Translations under genes and position numbers: made by a program | Shown: one piece after another, positions 59,496 through 64,000 of the stretch | Layout of the letters: every line of letters begins with the position of its first letter | Position numbering within the stretch: position 1 is the first letter of the stretch | Assembly (NCBI GenBank): GCA_963750395.1 | Contig: CAVVQM010000011.1 | Span: forward strand, 1-64,000 | DNA: 64,000 nucleotides | Direction of reading: 5' to 3' | Origin: JADJPO01 sp963750395 | GTDB taxonomy: Bacteria > Actinomycetota > Actinomycetes > Actinomycetales > Kineosporiaceae | The notes under the pieces: generated by a model | Told to the model about the DNA's origin: nothing | The model's database searches: none | Seen by the model: only the letters and a program-made list of their open reading frames with translations

Positions 59496-59632
59496 CGTCA
59501 CGCTCGTCTATTGAGCCACGACGTGACGTCACGCTCGTCCATTGAGCCACGACGTGACGTCACGCTCGTCCAGTGAGCCACGACGTGACGTCACGCTCGT
59601 CTATTGAGCACTGAGTGACGTTGCGCTCAAAC
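59485..59632. repeat. 31-bp tandem repeat, 4 copies plus a partial, between ispF and dinB
   Basis: Units at 59485, 59516, 59547 and 59578 differ by one to three bases; a diverged fifth copy runs to 59632. Each contains the palindrome GTGACGTCAC and ends TTGAG. Copy 1 codes the last residues and stop of ispF, and the partial copy overlaps the dinB stop region. It may work as a two-way terminator. Confidence 0.95.
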
Positions 59633-60691
59633 AGGGGTGGGCTCATCGGGCGGGGTCATCTCGGCGCGGACCCCGAGCAGCCTGATCGGCCGGTCGTCGT
59701 CCAGCGCGTGCAGCAGGTCCAGGGCGGTGGCCGCGATGAGGACGGCGTCCGAGGTCGGCTCGGGCAGCTTGCGTGAGCGGTTCGTGGTGAAGAACGGGGC
59801 GAAGCGCACCTTGAGGTGAACCCGGACGCACGGTCGGCCCTCGGCGGCGATGTCCACGGCAACCTGCTCGGCGAGTGCCCGAATCGCGTCGGTGATCTCC
59901 TGCGGGGTGGTCAGGTTCCGCTGGTAGGTGGTCTCGCGTCCGTGCGCCCGGGGGACCCAGGGGGTGTCGTCGGCGCGGGTCCGGCCGGCGCCGTGACCCA
60001 GTCGCCGATAGTGCGGCCCCATCGTCGGCCCGAACTCCTTGATCAGCAGGTCGAGGTCGGCGGTCGCGAGGTCGTCGACGGTGGCGATGTCCAGCCGGGT
60101 CAGACGGTCCCGGATCCGCGGGCCGACACCCCAGAGGGCGTCGGTGGGCCGCGAGCCCATCACCTCGAACCAGTTCTCCCGGGTGAGCCGGAACGTGCCG
60201 GCCGGCTTGCCGAACTCGGTGGCGATCTTGGCGCGGGTGGTGGTGTCGCCGATGCCGACCGAGCAGTGCAGCCGCGTCGCCGCCAGCACCCTCTGCTGGG
60301 CCTGGACGGCGTAGGTCGTCGGGTCGACGTCCTCGTCCAGTTCGACCCCGACGAACGCCTCATCCCAGCCGAGCACCTCGACGGTGGCGCCGGGCAGGGT
60401 CCGCAGCGCGTCCATGACCCGGTGTGAGATCGCCAGGTAGTGGGGGGCGTCCACCGGCAGCAGGACGGACTCCGGGCATTTGCGCATGGCCAGCCGCAGC
60501 GGCATCCCGGAACGTACACCGACGGCGCGGGCCTCGTAGGACGCCGTGGAGACGACGGCGCGTTCGCTCGGGTCGCCCCGGCCGCCCACGATCACCGGTC
60601 GCCCGGCCAGCTCGGGACGGCGAAGGACCTCGACCGCGGCGAGGAACTGGTCCAGGTCGACGTGGAACACCCACCGGCGGGGTCCGCCCAT
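59627..60691 (-). CDS. dinB: DNA polymerase IV (Y-family, DinB)
   Basis: 354 aa. The catalytic acids are Asp12 in FHVDLDQFLAAVEVLRRPEL and Asp-Glu in LGWDEAFVGVEL. VSTASYEARAVGVRSGMPLR, CSVGIGDTTTRAKIATEFGK, LWGVGPRIRDRLTRLDI (helix-hairpin-helix) and the little-finger segment GRETTYQRNLTTPQEI are present. The protein ends LLGVRAEMTPPDEPTPV with no QLxLF-type clamp-binding motif, so processivity and recruitment may differ from classic Pol IV. LDQFL replaces the common MDAFF at the steric gate region: the residue equivalent to the gate Phe is still aromatic or Leu depending on alignment. Confidence 0.9.
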   Translation of the reverse strand: MGGPRRWVFHVDLDQFLAAVEVLRRPELAGRPVIVGGRGDPSERAVVSTASYEARAVGVRSGMPLRLAMRKCPESVLLPVDAPHYLAISHRVMDALRTLPGATVEVLGWDEAFVGVELDEDVDPTTYAVQAQQRVLAATRLHCSVGIGDTTTRAKIATEFGKPAGTFRLTRENWFEVMGSRPTDALWGVGPRIRDRLTRLDIATVDDLATADLDLLIKEFGPTMGPHYRRLGHGAGRTRADDTPWVPRAHGRETTYQRNLTTPQEITDAIRALAEQVAVDIAAEGRPCVRVHLKVRFAPFFTTNRSRKLPEPTSDAVLIAATALDLLHALDDDRPIRLLGVRAEMTPPDEPTPV

Positions 60692-60875
60692 GACAAGCAG
60701 TATGGCGAGCGCCGACGCGTTCGGTACGCACGGTGATGTTCTGGGTCATGCGGGAAGGAACCTGGGGGATCTCGCCACAGTGGGTCACCCACGGCCGTTA
60801 CTGTCGGCCGAAACTCGCTCAGTGTGACGCGGCGTCTCGGATGACGCGGCACGATCTCCGATCGTGAGGACGACC

Positions 60876-62369
60876 ATGGCCCGCACCGATTCCGCCGGGG
60901 CGCCCCGCCCACCCACCAAGGGTGGGCTCGACCGATACTTCCGGATCAGCGAGCGCGGCTCGAGCCTCGGTGCCGAGATGCGCGGCGGTCTGGTCACCTT
61001 CTTCACGATGGCCTACATCGTCGTACTGAACCCGCTGATCATCGGCACCCAGGAGGACGGGACGGGGTCGTTCATCGGGGGCGACGCGGCCACGGCGATC
61101 CCGAAGGTGGCCGCGGCCACGGCCCTGGTCGCCGGGCTGATGACGATCCTGATGGGGGTGGTCGCCAACTACCCGCTCGCGCTGGCCACCGGACTGGGCC
61201 TCAACGCGTTCGTCGCGTTCGGGATCGCCGCGCTGCCGGGCATGACCTGGGCCGACGCGATGGGCCTGGTGGTCATGGAGGGTCTGGTCATCCTGCTGCT
61301 GGTGCTCACCGGGTTCCGCAAGGCGGTCTTCCACGCCGTCCCGGACTCGCTCAAGACGGCGATCAGCGTCGGGATCGGTCTGTTCATCGCCTTCATCGGT
61401 TTCGTCGACGCCGGGATCGTGCGGCGCACGAGTGCCGGACCGGTGCCGGTCGAACTCGGGGTCGGCGGCACCCTGGCCGGCTGGCCCACCGTCGTCTTCA
61501 TCGTCGGGCTGGCGGTGATCGCGGTCCTGCTCGCGCGAGCCGTGGCCGGCGCCATGCTGATCGGCATCATCGTGGCCACGGGGCTCGCTGTGCTCGTCGA
61601 GAGGACCTTCGAGGTGGGTCCGTCGGTGCTGACCGACGGCACGCAGAACGCGACCGGCTGGGCGCTCAACGTGCCCGCGCTGCCCGACGGCATCGTGGCC
61701 GCCCCGGACTTCGGCCTGCTCGGTCAGTTCAGCCTGCTCGGCTCGTTCCGGGCGATCGGGATCGCCGGCGTCCTGCTGCTGGTCTTCACGTTGGTGCTGG
61801 CCGACTTCTTCGACACGATGGGCACGATGGTGGCGGTGGGGGCCGAGGGCGCCCTGCTCGACGACGACGGCGTCCCGCCGAACGCGCAGCGGATCCTGGT
61901 CGTCGACTCGGTGGCGGCCGCGGCCGGCGGTGCCGCGTCGGTGTCGACGAACACCTCCTACATCGAGTCAGCGGCGGGCGTCGCGGAGGGGGCGCGGACC
62001 GGCCTGGCCAGCGTCGTCACCGGGGTGCTCTTCCTCCTGGCGACCTGGCTATCGCCGCTGGTGAGCATCGTGCCGCACGAGGCGGCGGCGCCCGCGCTGG
62101 TCGTCGTCGGGTTCCTGATGATGCTCCAGGTGCGCAACATCGACTGGAACGACGGCCCGGTCGCGCTCGCAGCCTTCCTCACCATCGTGCTGATGCCCTT
62201 CACCTACTCGATCACGGCCGGCATCGGGGCCGGGTTCGTCGCGTACACGGTCCTGAAGCTGGCCGGCCGGCGTGCTTCGGAGGTCCATCCGCTGATGTGG
62301 GGGGCCTCGGCCCTGTTCGTGCTCTACTTCGCGATCGGTCCGGTCAAGGCCCTGCTCGGGGTCGAGTGA
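60876..62369 (+). CDS. NCS2 purine permease (AzgA-like)
   Basis: 497 aa, about 13 hydrophobic helices. RGGLVTFFTMAYIVVLNPLI, ALATGLGLNAFVAFGIAALP, VPDSLKTAISVGIGLFIAFI, FFDTMGTMVAVGAEG and STNTSYIESAAGVAEGARTG are the pattern of adenine/guanine/hypoxanthine transporters. ATG 60876 follows GAGGA by 5 bases. The 180 bases upstream hold no recognised riboswitch, only a weak GGCCG-loop-CGGCC hairpin near 60792. Confidence 0.92.
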   Translation: MARTDSAGAPRPPTKGGLDRYFRISERGSSLGAEMRGGLVTFFTMAYIVVLNPLIIGTQEDGTGSFIGGDAATAIPKVAAATALVAGLMTILMGVVANYPLALATGLGLNAFVAFGIAALPGMTWADAMGLVVMEGLVILLLVLTGFRKAVFHAVPDSLKTAISVGIGLFIAFIGFVDAGIVRRTSAGPVPVELGVGGTLAGWPTVVFIVGLAVIAVLLARAVAGAMLIGIIVATGLAVLVERTFEVGPSVLTDGTQNATGWALNVPALPDGIVAAPDFGLLGQFSLLGSFRAIGIAGVLLLVFTLVLADFFDTMGTMVAVGAEGALLDDDGVPPNAQRILVVDSVAAAAGGAASVSTNTSYIESAAGVAEGARTGLASVVTGVLFLLATWLSPLVSIVPHEAAAPALVVVGFLMMLQVRNIDWNDGPVALAAFLTIVLMPFTYSITAGIGAGFVAYTVLKLAGRRASEVHPLMWGASALFVLYFAIGPVKALLGVE

Positions 62370-62456
62370 GCGGGTGCCCAAGGCTGGGACATCCGTACCG
62401 CGACCGACGTCTGCCGGCACACGGTTGCTCTGCCAGGCCCGTAGCGCCCTCCTCAG

Positions 62457-62513
62457 TGATCATGGAGTTTCCGTTGGTCCAGAGGTGTCGAACCAACGGG
62501 AACTCCATGATCA
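62457..62513. terminator. 22-bp-stem hairpin between the permease and the cupin gene
   Basis: TGATCATGGAGTTTCCGTTG (extends 2 more bases) pairs with the copy at 62492-62513 with one G-U over a 13-base loop. Lying between convergent genes, it can end transcripts from both sides. It also looks like a dispersed palindromic element. Confidence 0.8.
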
Positions 62514-62550
62514 GCGTGTTGGGGCCGATCTGGGATGGCGGGACAGGCGG

Positions 62551-62876
62551 CTAGCCCGCCAGCTCGAGGCCGTGCTCCTCGGCGTACTTCATCATGTTCG
62601 CCTGGAGCACCGGGGCCATCGCGTTCGCCTCTTCGGTCGGTGTGAACGTGACGAACTCGGTCCCCGCGGTGAGGGACGGGGTGTGTCCGGGCGTGAGGAC
62701 ATACGCGTCGCCTGCCTCGAACACCTCCTCGCTGCCGTCGGCCAGCCGGCGAAGTCCATGTCGACCTCCCAGCGCTCGATCTCGACGCTGTAGCCGTCGA
62801 GTTCCTGCTGGCCCGCGTCCATCAGTCCCGGAACGCTCCAGCGGGTCGGCGCAGTGGTCCTGGAGAACTTTGGCAT
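62551..62876 (-). pseudogene. Cupin-domain protein with an internal deletion
   Basis: The start MPKFSRTTAPTRWSVPGLMD to WEVDMDFAG reads in one frame. LADGSEEVFEAGDAYVLTPG to the stop reads in another. Cupins of this family have about 30 residues between these parts (the metal-binding PHWGYVLKG-type strand). They are absent near 62757 and the frame changes. ATG 62876 has GGAGG 5 bases upstream, so the gene was normal at its start. Confidence 0.72.
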
Positions 62877-63158
62877 CTCTTCCTCCCTGGAGTCATGGGC
62901 GGCTTCCGCGGGCGGAAGCGCCCGGGCCTTCCCTGGCCTCCGTGGACTCTCGGCGGCAGCCACCTGGACTCGCCCTCCGGCATCGCCCCGTTGCCCCCTC
63001 GCGGCCCATACGGGTCCTTCATGTTCGAGTCGATACCCGCCCACCCCTTGCCTCAAGGGCATTAGGTCCCCGGCGCCGCGTCCACCGTGGCGGCCGATGC
63101 TCCGTGACGGGACAGGATCGACCGGTGTCCGATCGCCGGGTGTCGATAGCCTGATGTG
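62877..63158. other. Intergenic region between the cupin gene and cysS
   Basis: No coding sequence is recognised. Near its right end TAGCCT at 63147-63152 could be a -10 element. It lies 7 bases before the cysS GTG, which would make the cysS transcript leaderless or nearly so. Confidence 0.35.

Positions 63159-64000
<842 letters not shown>

Noticed and set aside
59485..59632. CRISPR-like array of 31-bp repeats
   Set aside because: Copies are directly adjacent without spacers.

Overview
The window is a high-GC chromosomal segment from an actinobacterium. The evidence is the mycothiol gene mshA, the senX3-regX3-phoU phosphate cluster, carD beside ispD/ispF and cysS, a deazaflavin (F420)-type reductase, a c-di-GMP GGDEF-EAL protein, a DUF574 methyltransferase and abundant GTG starts with GTGA/ATGA overlaps. 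A Nakamurella- or Frankia-like lineage would fit, but a genus cannot be fixed from the sequence alone. No tRNA, rRNA, CRISPR array, transposase or phage gene was seen.

Layout. 0-7.4 kb: end of an MFS exporter, an ABC ATPase/permease pair, a VOC protein, a PLP enzyme, a LuxR regulator and alpha/beta hydrolase (both frameshifted), and a SemiSWEET-like protein. 7.5-13.1 kb: an SDR, a secreted SGNH esterase, a reductase remnant and a self-sufficient P450-reductase fusion divergent from a LacI regulator with an operator-like palindrome between them. 13.1-16.2 kb: a PAS-GGDEF-EAL protein divergent from a methyltransferase. 16.2-25.6 kb: polyol/sugar catabolism. An intact FGGY kinase sits among a dehydrogenase, an ABC importer and a LacI regulator that all carry internal deletions; next comes an intact SDR/Gfo-Idh/LacI operon. 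25.6-32.9 kb: DUF2218, a DHA2 exporter, an FAD oxidoreductase with ACC deaminase, DUF167, a PhyH dioxygenase, a 700-bp repeat array and a PAP2 phosphatase. 33-41 kb: homoserine acyltransferase, a HAD hydrolase, 3-dehydroshikimate dehydratase, an aminotransferase and a trehalose synthase-phosphatase fusion. 41-47.4 kb: an operon-like run of lipoprotein, secreted propeller/FN3 protein, ATP-grasp/alpha-E protein and transglutaminase. 47.4-64 kb: mostly housekeeping (serA, mshA, gpmA, phoU, senX3-regX3, carD, PIN-TRAM, ispD, ispF, dinB, NCS2 permease, cysS).

Three themes stand out. First, about ten genes are broken, some by single-base indels and some by internal losses of tens to hundreds of bases. 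The losses concentrate in the sugar-transport locus but also hit a cupin and a YbjN gene, so either gene decay or assembly loss is possible. Second, intergenic regions hold an unusual set of repeats: a TGATC-bearing array with a 31-bp period and a 127-bp higher-order duplication, a second 31-bp tandem repeat between ispF and dinB, a 31-bp palindrome and a 22-bp-stem hairpin. Third, several regulatory circuits can be read directly: a LacI operator at the P450 locus, PHO-box-like repeats between phoU and senX3, and a large palindrome before the SDR operon.
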